Positions 46,607 through 55,261 of a stretch of DNA of 55,261 nucleotides are shown piece by piece. The first letter of the stretch is position 1, and each line of letters begins with the position of its first letter. Origin of the DNA: Myxococcota bacterium. GTDB lineage: Bacteria; Myxococcota_A; UBA796; UBA2385. The notes below the pieces were generated by a model, which made no database searches, was not told the origin of the DNA, and was given only the letters and a program-made list of their open reading frames with translations. The position numbers and the translations under genes were made by a program. Where the stretch lies: contig JAKLKF010000042.1 in assembly GCA_023150805.1 (NCBI GenBank), positions 1-55,261 on the forward strand. The letters are read 5' to 3'.

Positions 46607-47737
46607 CTACGGCACGGGCGCGTCGGGGGCGGGCGCGTCGGGGGCGGGCGCGTCGGGGGCGGGGGCCTCGGCGTACGAGGGCGGGATCAGCGGCGCGGGC
46701 ATGGTCGACGCGTCCTTGGCGCCACCGAGCAGGACCGCCAGCCAGCGCGTGTTCGGGCTGGTCTCCAGCGCGAGCTTGATGATCACCGTCATCGGCACGC
46801 CGATCAGCATCCCGCCCGGCCCCCACAGGTAGCCCCAGAAGAACAGGCAGAGCACCACGACGAAGGGCGACAGGCCCAGCCGCCGCCCCATGATGCGCGG
46901 CTCCAGGAAGTTGCCCAGGGTCACGTTGACGCCCAGGTAGCCGGCGGCGATGCCGACGGCCCCGCCCAGCCCCAGGTCGACGAGCGCCAGCACGACGGCG
47001 GGCACCGAGGCGACGATGCTGCCGATGGCCGGGACGAAGTTCAGCAGGAAGGCGACCAGCCCGAAGAGGATGGCGAAGTCGAGCCCCCACGCCCAGACCC
47101 AGGCGCCGACCAGCACGCCCGTCGCCAGGCTGATCAGGGTCTTGAGCACCAGGTAGCGCTGCACCTGGCTGCCTGCCGCGCCGATCCAGCCCCCGCCCTC
47201 TTGCTGGCCGAAGGCGACCTCCAGCTTGGTGCCCAGCTCGGAGGCCTCCAGCAGCAGGATCGCCGTCGTCACCACCACGACGAGCACGTTGGACAGGATG
47301 CCGACGACGGCGGCCGCGGCCACCCGGACCGCGCCGAACAGGGCGCCGGGGTCGACCTGGGTCTCGAGCTGGGCCACGGTGCCCAGGCCCCGCGCCGACA
47401 GCCAGGCGTTCAGCCGGGCCAGCTCCAGCTCCAGGGGCGCCTGGTAGCGAGGCAGCGAGGCGGTGAACTCGGCGATCGACTCGGTGACGATGGCCGTCCC
47501 GCCCACCATGGCGCCGGCCAGCAGCAGCATCGCCAGCAGGATGGCCAGCGCCTTGGGGACGCCCGCGCGCACCATGGCCCGCACCAGGGGCCAGACCAGC
47601 ATGGCCATGAAGACGCTGAAGAGCACCGGCAGCGCCACCCCCTCGGCCGCCTTCAGGCCCGCGGCCACGATGACGAAGGCGGCGGCCGAGACCAGCGCCA
47701 GCATCGGGCGCGGCAGCGAAGGGGTGTCGAGGGCCAT
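46607..47737 (-). CDS. AI-2E family transporter
   Basis: 376 aa. About eight membrane helices in the AI-2E/TqsA/PerM pattern: paired N-terminal helices (AFVIVAAGLK, VLFSVFMAMLVWPL), a soluble stretch at about 90-140, then the conserved FGLVAFLLNFVPAIGSIVASVPAV and LEPRIMGRRLGLSPFVVVL. Despite the name, many members move other substrates or ions. The C-terminus carries an Ala-Pro-Asp repeat (APDAP three times). The start is ATG with a weak site. No clear regulatory link to neighbours. Confidence 0.9.
   Translation of the reverse strand: MALDTPSLPRPMLALVSAAAFVIVAAGLKAAEGVALPVLFSVFMAMLVWPLVRAMVRAGVPKALAILLAMLLLAGAMVGGTAIVTESIAEFTASLPRYQAPLELELARLNAWLSARGLGTVAQLETQVDPGALFGAVRVAAAAVVGILSNVLVVVVTTAILLLEASELGTKLEVAFGQQEGGGWIGAAGSQVQRYLVLKTLISLATGVLVGAWVWAWGLDFAILFGLVAFLLNFVPAIGSIVASVPAVVLALVDLGLGGAVGIAAGYLGVNVTLGNFLEPRIMGRRLGLSPFVVVLCLFFWGYLWGPGGMLIGVPMTVIIKLALETSPNTRWLAVLLGGAKDASTMPAPLIPPSYAEAPAPDAPAPDAPAPDAPVP
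46615..46665. repeat. 15-bp tandem repeat at the 3' end of the AI-2E transporter gene
   Basis: About three copies of a 15-bp unit (GCGTCGGGGGCGGGC in phase) encode the C-terminal Ala-Pro-Asp repeat. Frame is preserved by any change in copy number. Confidence 0.75.
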
Positions 47738-47758
47738 GGGTTCCGGCGGGGCGAGGGC

Positions 47759-48430
47759 TCAACCGTCGCGACGCCGGGCCTCCCGGACCACGTCGGCCAT
47801 CGCGGCAGGCAGCGTCTTGGTCGCCGCGGCCTTCTGCAGCCAGTAGGGCAGGGAGCCGGACTCGGTGCACAGGTAGTAGTCCAGCCGCGTGTCGGCGCCC
47901 GCCGGCGTGAAGGTCCAGGCCCCGAAGTTGGGGTCGGGCTCCACCGCCTTGGGCAGCGAGGCGTCCAGCTCGGTCGCCAGCGACGGGTAGGCGGCGCGCC
48001 AGTCGAAGCGATCCCACCAGAAGGACACCCCGCCGTCGGCCAGGTCGACCTTCTCTCCCCGCAGCACCCAGAAGCGGTCGGCCGCCATGGTCCAGTCCGG
48101 GACGTCGAGCACCTGCAGGTAGTCGACGCGCGCGCCCTGCTGTCCGAGCACGCGGGTGTCGGTCAGGCCGGCGGTGCTCCAGCGCAGGGCGCCGCGGATG
48201 TCCTGCACCACGCCGAGCATGGTCTCCCCGCGTGCCTGCACGGTGGCGCTGCCCTTGAGGCACTGGGTCCCGTCCACCTGCTTCAGCGACAGCACCACCT
48301 TGCCGAGCAGGTCGTGCTGGGCGTCCCCCGCCACGCTCCAGCCTTCGGCGCCGAGGAGGCGCTGCAGCCGCGCGTCCATCGCGGAGGCGGGCGCGGCGGC
48401 GAGGGGGGCGAGGAGCAGGAGTCCGTGCAT
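47759..48430 (-). CDS. Secreted START/SRPBCC-like lipid-binding domain protein
   Basis: 223 aa. A signal peptide (MHGLLLLAPLAAAPASA) is followed by a START-like domain of about 200 residues: DARLQRLLGAEGWSVAGD..., repeated beta strands, and a long C-terminal helix (LPYWLQKAAATKTLPAAMADVVREARR). START domains bind lipids or sterols in a helix-grip pocket; ligand unknown. The start at 48430 is preferred because a TAGCAT hexamer ends 7 nt before it, fitting a leaderless transcript; an ATG at 48439 overlaps that hexamer. Confidence 0.82.
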   Translation of the reverse strand: MHGLLLLAPLAAAPASAMDARLQRLLGAEGWSVAGDAQHDLLGKVVLSLKQVDGTQCLKGSATVQARGETMLGVVQDIRGALRWSTAGLTDTRVLGQQGARVDYLQVLDVPDWTMAADRFWVLRGEKVDLADGGVSFWWDRFDWRAAYPSLATELDASLPKAVEPDPNFGAWTFTPAGADTRLDYYLCTESGSLPYWLQKAAATKTLPAAMADVVREARRRDG

Positions 48431-48480
48431 CGGCCCCATGCTAGCACCGCCCCGCCGCGGGTGCACCCGGCTCGCCGGGC

Positions 48481-48855
48481 TCAGGCCTGTGGCTCGGCCT
48501 TCTCCTCGGCGATCTTCCTGCGGACATCCTCCATGTCCAGGGCCCGCACCTTGCCGATCAGGTCCTGGAAGGCCGCCGGCGGCAGCGCGCCGGCCTGCTG
48601 GTAGATGCCGATCTGCTCGCGGAAGACCATCAGGGTCGGGATGGCCTGGATCCCGAAGTAGGCCGCCAGGGCCTGCTGATCCTCGGTGTCGACCTTGCCG
48701 AAGACGATGTCCTGGTGCTCGACGCTGGCCGCCTCGAAGGTCGGCGCGAAGGCGCGGCAGGGGCCGCACCAGGAGGCCCAGAAGTCGATGATGACGATGT
48801 CGTTGCCGGTGACGATCTGCTCGAAGTTCTCGGCGGTGAGCTGCACGGTGGCCAT
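48481..48855 (-). CDS. Thioredoxin
   Basis: 124 aa. A canonical thioredoxin fold with active site WCGPC (Cys30, Cys33) in DFWASWCGPCRAFAP and the cis-Pro segment AIPTLMVF. An extra C-terminal helix of about 20 charged residues (DMEDVRRKIAEEKAEPQA) follows. It has no signal peptide, so it is a cytoplasmic disulfide reductase. GGAGG lies 5 nt before the ATG. It seems to stand alone. Confidence 0.95.
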   Translation of the reverse strand: MATVQLTAENFEQIVTGNDIVIIDFWASWCGPCRAFAPTFEAASVEHQDIVFGKVDTEDQQALAAYFGIQAIPTLMVFREQIGIYQQAGALPPAAFQDLIGKVRALDMEDVRRKIAEEKAEPQA

Positions 48856-49100
48856 GGAGGCCTCCAGGGTCGGGGGGGACGCGGCGGGGACCGCGGGTGA
48901 GAGACAGGGGGTGGGGGACAGGGGGTGGACGCGCCGGTTCGTTCGTCTACCTGGAGCAGTCCGGAGCGTCCGCGCCAGGTTGCGCCCAGTGTGCACACGG
49001 ATCCGGACAGGGCAAACGCGACGACAAGCCTGCTGCGGCACGACGCCACGCCCCGAACCCCGGGCGGGCACCTCTCGCCCCGGCGGTTAGCCCGACGACG

Positions 49101-49430
49101 ATGAACGCCCCCCTGCCCAAGGTGCCCCAGCTCGTGCGCTGGGGCATGGTCTTCCTCGCCTGCCCCCTGGACCTGGACGACGCCCAGAAGCTCGAGCTGG
49201 TCAAGCTCGCCGCGCGCGCCTGGTTCGAGGAGCAGCCGGTGCTCCTCTTCGAGTGGGAGGACCTGGGCGGGGAGCTGCGCAGCATGAGCGAGGTGACCAC
49301 CCTGGGCCCCTTCATCGGCCAGCTCTTCGAGGCCAGGGTCGAGGGGCGGGCCGGCAAGGGCCGCCTGCGCTTCCTGGTGACCGAGGCCCAGCTCCAGGCG
49401 GCCTGGACCCCACCTGCCGCCGAGGCCTGA
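49101..49430 (+). CDS. Hypothetical small protein
   Basis: 109 aa, no recognised family. It looks globular with mixed helix and strand: a short N-terminal segment (PQLVRWGMVFLACPLDLDDAQKLELVK split by turns), a central acidic part (LFEWEDLGGEL) and a strand-rich end (GRLRFLVTEAQLQAAW). No signal or membrane helix. There is no ribosome site; TTAGCC lies 8 nt before the ATG, so it may be leaderless. Codon third positions are strongly G/C, supporting a real gene. Confidence 0.6.
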   Translation: MNAPLPKVPQLVRWGMVFLACPLDLDDAQKLELVKLAARAWFEEQPVLLFEWEDLGGELRSMSEVTTLGPFIGQLFEARVEGRAGKGRLRFLVTEAQLQAAWTPPAAEA

Positions 49431-49482
49431 GCCGTCCGCGCGGCGCGCGGCCCGTTAGGCCCCTGCCAACGAGGAGGCAGCG

Positions 49483-50118
49483 ATGGAGTGGCGCGCCGTC
49501 GGTTCCCAGGGTGAGCACTTCCGGGCCCGGGCCGAGACCGACCCGGGCTGGTACTGGTTCTACCGCCCCCTGAACACGGGCCCCCGGGCCTGCGACCCCG
49601 AGCGGGGCGTGCTGCTGCCCGTCCTGGTCCACGCCGACGGTCGCCTGCAGAGCCCGCTCACCGACCTGGGCGGCTCGACCGCCGCCGACCTGGTGCCTGC
49701 CGACGAGCACACGGGCCAGCGCTACCAGAGCTGGTTCGCCGGCCCGCTGCCGGGCCCCGGCGCGCGCACCCACCACCTGCGCAAGGAGCCCGGCCAGGCA
49801 CCGATCGGGACCCCCCCCTCGGGCGACGGGTGGTGGTGGTGCCGCACCCGCGGCCCCCTGCACCACGTCGACGCCCAGGGCGTGGGCCCGATCTACATCC
49901 GCGCGGGCTCCGGCGGGATCCCGTGGGTCTACCCGGCCGCCTTCCCCGACGGCGCGCCCGCCGACGTCATGGAGCTGGGCTTCGCCGAGCCCCTGGTCAG
50001 CGAGCACGGCCTCATCGACCAAAGCGGCGAGCACGGCCGCACCGAGGCCGAGCTGTTCGGGCGGGTGGCGGCCCACCCGCCGGTGCCCGCGCGCTTCCTG
50101 ATCGCCGGCCCGGCCTGA
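49483..50118 (+). CDS. Hypothetical protein
   Basis: 211 aa, no recognised family. It is rich in Trp, Gly and Pro (DPGWYWFYRP, DGWWWCRTRGP, GIPWVYPAAFPDG), with no signal peptide or membrane helix; a compact beta-rich fold is likely. A GAGGAGG ribosome site lies about 6 nt before the ATG and TTAGGC about 25 nt upstream may be the -10. It follows the small hypothetical gene by 52 nt and converges with the POT transporter gene. Confidence 0.68.
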   Translation: MEWRAVGSQGEHFRARAETDPGWYWFYRPLNTGPRACDPERGVLLPVLVHADGRLQSPLTDLGGSTAADLVPADEHTGQRYQSWFAGPLPGPGARTHHLRKEPGQAPIGTPPSGDGWWWCRTRGPLHHVDAQGVGPIYIRAGSGGIPWVYPAAFPDGAPADVMELGFAEPLVSEHGLIDQSGEHGRTEAELFGRVAAHPPVPARFLIAGPA

Positions 50119-50133
50119 GAAGGGGGCGCCCGC

Positions 50134-52536
50134 TCAGGTCGCCTGCCGGTCGACCCGCCGGAGCACCCGGTCGTAGATCACCATCCCGACGATGCTGACC
50201 AGGCCGATCAGGCCGATGTCGATCCACAGCCGCTCGGGGTGGTAGGTCTGGAAGAGCAGGTCCTGGACCTGTCGCGGCGTCTGGCCGACCACCTGCGCGA
50301 GCGTGGTGACCACCTCGCTGCGCGGCAGGGCCTGGGCCGCCTCCTCGGTCCAGCCCTGGCTCTCGACCAGGTAGCGACGCGCCAGGTTGGCCTTGTCCCC
50401 CTGCTCCTCGTAGCGGGAGCCGGCGAAGATGCTGCCCGAGATCCAGCCGATGGCGACGGGCACGTTGGCGTAGCCCATGAACAGGCCCTCCTGGCCCTTC
50501 TTGGCCAGGCCGGCCAGGTACTCCATCTTCTTGGGGCTCGACAGCATCTCGCCCACGCTGAAGACCAGCACGCCCGCCAGGCAGATCCAGCCCACGGTCG
50601 CCGTGCCGGCCAGGACGCTTCCGGCCGTCGCGATGGCCATGCCGGCGATGATGCTGGTGAGCGGCTTCACCTTGCCCGACAGCCAGGCGAAGAAGATCAT
50701 CGTGAACACGATGAGCCCGGGGTTCAGGTTGATGAGCCACTCGGGGTTGACCTGCTGCCCCGCCTCGGCCATCTGCACCAGGCCCTGGGCGCTGGTGGTC
50801 AGGGTGCGCCCGATGGCCCAGGCGGCGCCCAGGCCCCCCACCAGCAGGGCCAGCCCCGCCAGCAGCCGCGCCGGGGCCTTCAGCAGGGCCGCCCCCACCG
50901 CGAGCAGCGCCCCCGCGCCGAGCACGACCAGCAGGCCCGCCAGCCCCGGCACCGGCGTGCCCGCCAGGCTGCCCGTCGACAGCGCCGCGGCGACCCGCCC
51001 GCTGACCGGCTGCAGTAGGAACCAGCCCGCCAGCGACAGGGCGATCGCCACCACCGCCCAGGCCGGACGCGAGACCTGCGTGGTCGGCCGGTGGTCCGGG
51101 CGCATCGCCAGCAGCACGATCACGGCGCAGATCGCGCCGTAGACCAGGCCCAGGACCACCCCCAGGCCCCAGGGCACCGCGGGCGAGCTGAAGGCGTGGC
51201 CCATGGCCAGGATGATGCCGCTGCTGTCGACCCAGTCGTCCATCACGTTGGGCAGCAGGTCGAAGACCTGGTTGAACATCAGCCAGAAGCCGCTGAAGAC
51301 CAGGCAGAACCACAGCACCCGCGGCTGGAACAGCCCGGCCATGCTCACGACGAAGATGCTCCACGGGTCGAGCGCGCCCTGGTCGAAGCGCTCCCGGCCG
51401 CGGGCGAAGGTCGACAGCGCGCCGCCGAGCAGCGCGCCGATCGGCGCCAGGTACAGCCCCGAGGTCGCGAAGGTGCCCATGGGCGCCCACAGGCCAGCGT
51501 GCGCCTGCCCGGCCGCCACCAGGGCCCCCGCCGGCGCGTCCTCCAGCCCGGCCGCGATGGCCACCACGCTGAGCAGGAAGGCCGCCCACAAGGACAGCTC
51601 ACCCACCCGGCGCGCGGCGGGCAGCAGCCCCCCGACCAGGCCCAGCAGCGACAGCAGGCCGCCCACCACCCCCAGGGCCACGGACAGCCCGACGGAGACG
51701 GCGGGGCCGCCCTCCAGGCCGACCAGGTCCGTCACGAAGGCGCCGACGCCGAAGGTCACCGCGAACCAGGCCAGCGAGACGGCCGAGAAGAAGGCCGCCC
51801 ACCGGGCCGCCGAGGCGGTCTCCACCGCCTGGGCCAGGCTGCCCCAGGACCGCCGCAGGGCGTCCTCCTCGGCCTTGCGCACCGCCGGGTCGTGGTGGTC
51901 TCCTCCCTCCTGGGTCGGGTCCTTGTAGAAGGGCAGCCACGCGAAGTTGATGCTCACGATGACGGCGCAGGCGTAGAAGACGTAGATCCAGTCCATCAGC
52001 CGCAGCACGCCGGCCAGCACCGGCCCCAGGAAGCCGCCGACGTTGACGAGCTGGTAGAAGATGCCCCAGCCCACGCTGGCGCTGCTCTTCTTGAGGGTCG
52101 CGGCCAGGGTGCCCTGCACGCCCGGCTTGAAGATGGCCGTGCCGGCCGCCAGCAGCATGCAGCCCAGGAAGAAGGGCCCGTAGTCCTTGAAGTGGGCCAT
52201 CCCCAGGTAGCCGACGATCTTGAGCACGATGGCCGCGGCGATGGTGCGCTTGTGGCCGTAGCGATCGGCGAAGCCGCCGGTGAACATCGGCAGCAGCGAC
52301 TGCACCGCCGCCCACGCCGCGAAGATGGCGCCCTTCTGCACGTGGCTGAACTCGGGGCCGCCGCTCTCCACCGGCAGCACCATGTACAGCGGGATGACCG
52401 TGCGCACGCCGTAGTAGGCCAGGCGCTCGAACATCTCCATGGTGTTGACGATCCAGAAGCGGGTGTCCAGCTCGGTGAGTTGCTGGAGCAGGCCCTGGGA
52501 GGAGTCGGTCGGCGCGGCGGGGACGGGTGCGGCCAT
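50134..52536 (-). CDS. Proton-dependent oligopeptide transporter (POT/PTR family, MFS)
   Basis: 800 aa, much longer than the usual 450-550. The N-terminal half has the family signature [12 protein letters not shown] (ExxERxxYYG, about residues 33-42) and [13 protein letters not shown], with helices H1-H6. A soluble stretch (about 215-245) and additional hydrophobic helices sit in the middle and again near 500-590. The C-terminal half resumes transporter helices ([33 protein letters not shown]) and ends in a soluble segment plus one helix. It imports di- or tripeptides with protons. GGAGG lies 5 nt before the ATG. Divergent from the S46 peptidase, which would supply dipeptides. Confidence 0.87.
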   Translation of the reverse strand: MAAPVPAAPTDSSQGLLQQLTELDTRFWIVNTMEMFERLAYYGVRTVIPLYMVLPVESGGPEFSHVQKGAIFAAWAAVQSLLPMFTGGFADRYGHKRTIAAAIVLKIVGYLGMAHFKDYGPFFLGCMLLAAGTAIFKPGVQGTLAATLKKSSASVGWGIFYQLVNVGGFLGPVLAGVLRLMDWIYVFYACAVIVSINFAWLPFYKDPTQEGGDHHDPAVRKAEEDALRRSWGSLAQAVETASAARWAAFFSAVSLAWFAVTFGVGAFVTDLVGLEGGPAVSVGLSVALGVVGGLLSLLGLVGGLLPAARRVGELSLWAAFLLSVVAIAAGLEDAPAGALVAAGQAHAGLWAPMGTFATSGLYLAPIGALLGGALSTFARGRERFDQGALDPWSIFVVSMAGLFQPRVLWFCLVFSGFWLMFNQVFDLLPNVMDDWVDSSGIILAMGHAFSSPAVPWGLGVVLGLVYGAICAVIVLLAMRPDHRPTTQVSRPAWAVVAIALSLAGWFLLQPVSGRVAAALSTGSLAGTPVPGLAGLLVVLGAGALLAVGAALLKAPARLLAGLALLVGGLGAAWAIGRTLTTSAQGLVQMAEAGQQVNPEWLINLNPGLIVFTMIFFAWLSGKVKPLTSIIAGMAIATAGSVLAGTATVGWICLAGVLVFSVGEMLSSPKKMEYLAGLAKKGQEGLFMGYANVPVAIGWISGSIFAGSRYEEQGDKANLARRYLVESQGWTEEAAQALPRSEVVTTLAQVVGQTPRQVQDLLFQTYHPERLWIDIGLIGLVSIVGMVIYDRVLRRVDRQAT

Positions 52537-52617
52537 CGGGCCTCCACTGCGAGGGGTCGATCTGCTCGCCTAGCACGTCGCGGAGCGCGTTAGCCCCTCG
52601 GCCGCCCCGGAGGACCC

Positions 52618-54762
52618 ATGTTGCCCGCCCTCGCCCTGCTCGCGCCCCTGTCCCTGCTCACCCCTGCCGCCCGGGCCGACGAGGGCATGTGGCTGCCCGA
52701 GCAGCTCCCCGACCACGCCGATCGCCTGGCCGAGCTGGGCCTGCAGCTCCCCGTCTCCCAGGTGGCCGACCCGATGGCCGCGCCCCTGGGCGCCATCGTC
52801 TCGCTGGGCTTCTGCTCGGCCAGCTTCGTGAGCCCCCAGGGCCTGATGTTGACCAACCACCACTGCGTGGGGGGCTACCTCCAGGTCAACTCCTCGGCAG
52901 CGAACAACCGCGCCCGCGACGGCCACCTGGCCGCCGACCGCGCCGGAGAGCTCTCCGCGGGCCCGGGCGCCCGGGTCACCATCGTCGAGCAGATCACCGA
53001 CGTGACGGACCAGGTCGTGGGCCGGATCGGCAAGGGCACGCCCGACAGGAAGCGCCAGGCCAAGGTGGAGCAGGCCCGCAAGGCCCTGGTCGCCGCCTGC
53101 GAGGCGAAGCCCGACCGTCGCTGCCATGTCGCCAGCTACTTCGGCGGCGCGCAGTACCGGCTCATCTCCGCCCGCGAGATCAAGGACATCCGGATCGTCT
53201 ACGCCCCGCCCGAGAGCGTGGGCTCCTACGGCGGCGAGGTCGACAACTGGATGTGGCCCCGGCACAGCGGCGACTTCGCCGTCCTGCGCGCCTACGTCGC
53301 CCCAGACGGCAGCTCCGCCGAGTACAGCCCCGACAACGTGCCCTACCAGCCGCCGCACTGGCTGCAGGTCGACCCGACCGGCGCCCAGGAGGGCGAGATG
53401 GTCTGGGTCGCCGGTTTCCCCGGCCACACCAACCGCTACGCCCTGGCCAGCCAGGTCGCATGGACCCGAGACGTCTACTACCCCTGGGCCATCGGCCTCG
53501 CCGACGCCGCCCTGGCCATCCTGGCCGAGGAGAGCGCCGCCAGCCCCGAGGCCGCCGCCCGCCTGGCCTCGCCCATCGACATGATCGCGAACGGGCGCAA
53601 GAACAACCAGGGCATGCTCGACAACTTCCGCACCAGCGGGGTGGTGGAGCGCATGCAGGCCCGCGAGGGGCAGCTGCGCGCCTGGGTGGCCGGGGACCCC
53701 GCGCGGCAGCGCCAGCTCGGCCCGGCCCTGGCCGAGCTGGACACCATCGTCGCCCGGGACCAGGCGACCTGGCAGGCCCAGAACGTCGTCGGGCGCCTGA
53801 CCCGCTACAGCGACCTGCTCTGGGTCGCCACCACCGCCGTGCGGCTGGCCGAGGAGCGCAAGAAGCCCGACCTGCAGCGGGACGAGGGCTACCAGGCCCG
53901 GGACGAGGATCGCATCCGCGCTCGCTTCGAGCGCCTGGAGCGCAGCCTGTGGCTGCCTTCGGACCGCCGCCTGCTGCAGTTGATGCTCGAACAGGCCCAG
54001 GCCCTGCCCGCCGACCAGCGCGTCGCGTCCCTGGACGCCTGGCTGGCCGAGCAGGGCGGCGTGGGCCCCGCGCTGGACCGGCTCTTCGCCGCCCCCGCGC
54101 TGGCCGACACGGCGCAGCGCCTGGCCCTGCTCGACCAGGACGCCGCCGCCCTGGCCGCCAGCGCCGACCCCTGGCTCGGCCTGGCCCGCGCGATCGAGCA
54201 GTGGGCCGCCCCGCAGCGCCTGCGGGACAAGGAGCGCGCCGGCGCCTGGCTGCGGCTGGCCCCCCTGTGGATGCAGGCCGTGCAGGGCGCGCGGCCGGGC
54301 TCGGTCTACCCCGACGCCAACGGCAGCCTGCGGGTGACCTTCGGTCGCGTCGAGGGCTACTCCCCCCGCGACGGCGTCTGGCACCTGCCCCACACCACCG
54401 TCGCCGGGATGGCCGCCAAGGCCGGCGACTCGCCCTTCGACGCCCCCGAGCGCCTGCTGCAGGCCGCCCCCCGGGCGCCGCGGAGCCGCTGGGCCGACCC
54501 GGCCCTGGGCGACGTCCCGGTCGACTTCCTGGCCACCCTGGACACCACGGGCGGCAACAGCGGCTCCGCCACGCTCAACGCCCAGGGCCAGCTCGTGGGC
54601 CTCATCTTCGACGGCAACTACGAGGCGATGAGCGCCGACTGGCTCTTCGACGACGCGCTCACCCGCAGCATCCACGTCGACGTGCGCTACCTGCTGTGGA
54701 CGCTGGAGGAGGTCGAGCAGGCCGGCTGGCTCGTCGAGGAGCTGGGGCAGGCGCCGCGGTAG
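52618..54762 (+). CDS. S46-family dipeptidyl peptidase (DPP7-like)
   Basis: 714 aa, full S46 length. A signal peptide (to about residue 20, AARA) precedes the chymotrypsin-like domain: His82 in TNHHCVGG, Asp in [14 protein letters not shown], and Ser in TTGGNSGSA, with a helical domain inserted between. The residue 18 after the catalytic Ser is Gly in FDGN; in the studied enzymes Gly here goes with DPP7 (hydrophobic P1), Arg with DPP11 (acidic P1). It removes N-terminal dipeptides in the periplasm. GGAGG lies 5 nt before the ATG. The divergent POT transporter could take up the dipeptides. Confidence 0.93.
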   Translation: MLPALALLAPLSLLTPAARADEGMWLPEQLPDHADRLAELGLQLPVSQVADPMAAPLGAIVSLGFCSASFVSPQGLMLTNHHCVGGYLQVNSSAANNRARDGHLAADRAGELSAGPGARVTIVEQITDVTDQVVGRIGKGTPDRKRQAKVEQARKALVAACEAKPDRRCHVASYFGGAQYRLISAREIKDIRIVYAPPESVGSYGGEVDNWMWPRHSGDFAVLRAYVAPDGSSAEYSPDNVPYQPPHWLQVDPTGAQEGEMVWVAGFPGHTNRYALASQVAWTRDVYYPWAIGLADAALAILAEESAASPEAAARLASPIDMIANGRKNNQGMLDNFRTSGVVERMQAREGQLRAWVAGDPARQRQLGPALAELDTIVARDQATWQAQNVVGRLTRYSDLLWVATTAVRLAEERKKPDLQRDEGYQARDEDRIRARFERLERSLWLPSDRRLLQLMLEQAQALPADQRVASLDAWLAEQGGVGPALDRLFAAPALADTAQRLALLDQDAAALAASADPWLGLARAIEQWAAPQRLRDKERAGAWLRLAPLWMQAVQGARPGSVYPDANGSLRVTFGRVEGYSPRDGVWHLPHTTVAGMAAKAGDSPFDAPERLLQAAPRAPRSRWADPALGDVPVDFLATLDTTGGNSGSATLNAQGQLVGLIFDGNYEAMSADWLFDDALTRSIHVDVRYLLWTLEEVEQAGWLVEELGQAPR

Positions 54763-54781
54763 GGCGGCGCCCCCACCCGCC

Positions 54782-55261
54782 TCAGCGCCGCCGGCGCAGG
54801 ATCATCAGCAGGCCCAGCGCCAGCATCGGCCAGGCGGCGAGCTTGGAGCCGGTGGGCGCCGACGCGCAGCCGTTGCAGCCGCCCAGGACCGCGCCGGCCG
54901 CCGGCTCCAGGTCCGCGCCACCGTCGCTGGCGCCACCGTCGCTGGTGCCACCGTCGCTGGTGCCGCCGTCGCTGGTGCCGCCGTCGCTGGTCCCGCCGTC
55001 GGTGGTGCCGCCGTCCGGGCCGCCACCGTCGCTGGTGCCGCCGTCGGTAGTGCCGCCGTCGGTGGTGCCGCCATCCGGGCCGCCGCCGTCGCTGGTGCCG
55101 CCATCGGTGGTGCCGCCGTCCGGGCCGCCGCCGTCGCCAGCGCCTCCGTCGGTGGTGCCACCGTCCGGGCCGCCGCCGTCGCCAGCGCCGCCGTCCGGAC
55201 CGCCGCCGTCGCCAGCGCCGCCGTCCGGACCGCCGCCGTCGCCCGAGCCGCCGTCCGTCGC
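54782..55261 (-). CDS. C-terminal part of an Asp-Gly-Gly-repeat surface protein with MYXO-CTERM-like tail (partial)
   Basis: 159 residues are inside the window; the start lies beyond the right edge. Nearly the whole visible part upstream of 54918 is a linker of SDGG, TDGG, PDGG and GDGGG units. The C-terminus reads [14 protein letters not shown], then a hydrophobic stretch ([12 protein letters not shown]) and RRRR before TGA, which is a MYXO-CTERM-like sorting signal for attachment at the cell surface. The function of the missing N-terminal domain is unknown. It converges with the S46 peptidase gene. Confidence 0.75.
   Translation of the reverse strand, partial: ATDGGSGDGGGPDGGAGDGGGPDGGAGDGGGPDGGTTDGGAGDGGGPDGGTTDGGTSDGGGPDGGTTDGGTTDGGTSDGGGPDGGTTDGGTSDGGTSDGGTSDGGTSDGGASDGGADLEPAAGAVLGGCNGCASAPTGSKLAAWPMLALGLLMILRRRR
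54918..55261. repeat. Long GC-rich tandem repeat (12/15-bp units)
   Basis: More than 20 imperfect units built on CCGCCGTC plus a 4-7 nt variable piece (GCTGGTG, GGTGGTG, CGGGC, GCCAGCG) run to the window edge. They encode the Asp-Gly-Gly linker of the partial gene. Unit lengths are multiples of three, so expansion or loss stays in frame. Confidence 0.85.

Noticed and set aside
54918..55261. Repeat tract considered as a CRISPR array
   Set aside because: Units are only 12-15 bp, contiguous, without unique spacers, and encode an in-frame Asp-Gly-Gly linker.

Overview
The window reads as a chromosomal segment of a very GC-rich (over 70% by eye) aerobic Gram-negative bacterium, most likely a Myxococcota (former Deltaproteobacteria) lineage. 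Grounds: three genes end in a MYXO-CTERM-like tail (Cys-rich motif, hydrophobic stretch, Arg cluster), several lipoproteins and secreted proteins carry Asp-Gly-Gly-rich linkers, Ser/Thr kinases are fused to other domains, and GlnRS carries a YqeY-type tail. There is no rRNA, tRNA, CRISPR array, phage or transposase; the segment looks like an ordinary chromosomal mix of housekeeping and lineage-specific genes, densely packed with many 1-14 nt start/stop overlaps.

Layout: 1-1662 two tandem related lipoproteins. 1683-10241 a probable sulfur-oxidation region: a TorD-like chaperone, a cytoplasmic-type molybdopterin oxidoreductase and a fused FeS/NrfD membrane subunit (SoeABC-like) on the minus strand, a divergent SulP sulfate permease, and an ETHE1-type persulfide dioxygenase. 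10357-14986 a DUF4870 membrane protein, then a minus-strand operon of M61 peptidase, matrixin-like protease and a TIG-domain surface protein broken by an in-frame amber codon. 15114-20591 HtpX, a large hybrid histidine kinase and an OPT transporter. 20685-28689 RNase D, then a tightly coupled run of GlnRS-YqeY, kinase-FGE fusion and phosphohexomutase. 28565-28995 a probable frameshifted small gene. 29123-38610 a propeller lipoprotein, asparaginase II, guanine deaminase, an FAD oxidoreductase coupled to a secreted protein, a PhoX-like lipoprotein and a dihaem c-type lipoprotein. 38742-44508 a universal stress protein and an operon of Ser/Thr kinase, Ca2+-type P-ATPase and small NTPase. 44637-50118 two paralogous alpha/beta hydrolases, an AI-2E family permease, a START-like protein, thioredoxin and two unknown genes. 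50134-54762 a POT peptide transporter divergent from an S46 dipeptidyl peptidase. 54782-55261 the C-terminal end of an Asp-Gly-Gly repeat protein.

How it fits together: the clearest pathway is persulfide to sulfite (ETHE1), sulfite to sulfate with electrons to quinone (Soe-like complex, matured by TorD) and sulfate movement (SulP). A second theme is peptide scavenging (M61, matrixin and S46 peptidases; OPT and POT transporters; asparaginase and guanine deaminase), as expected of a predatory or saprophytic soil or aquatic organism. Nothing here proves a new system; the best leads are the sulfur module with its fused subunit and palindromic intergenic site, the kinase/Ca-ATPase operon, and the translationally coupled GlnRS/kinase/mutase operon.
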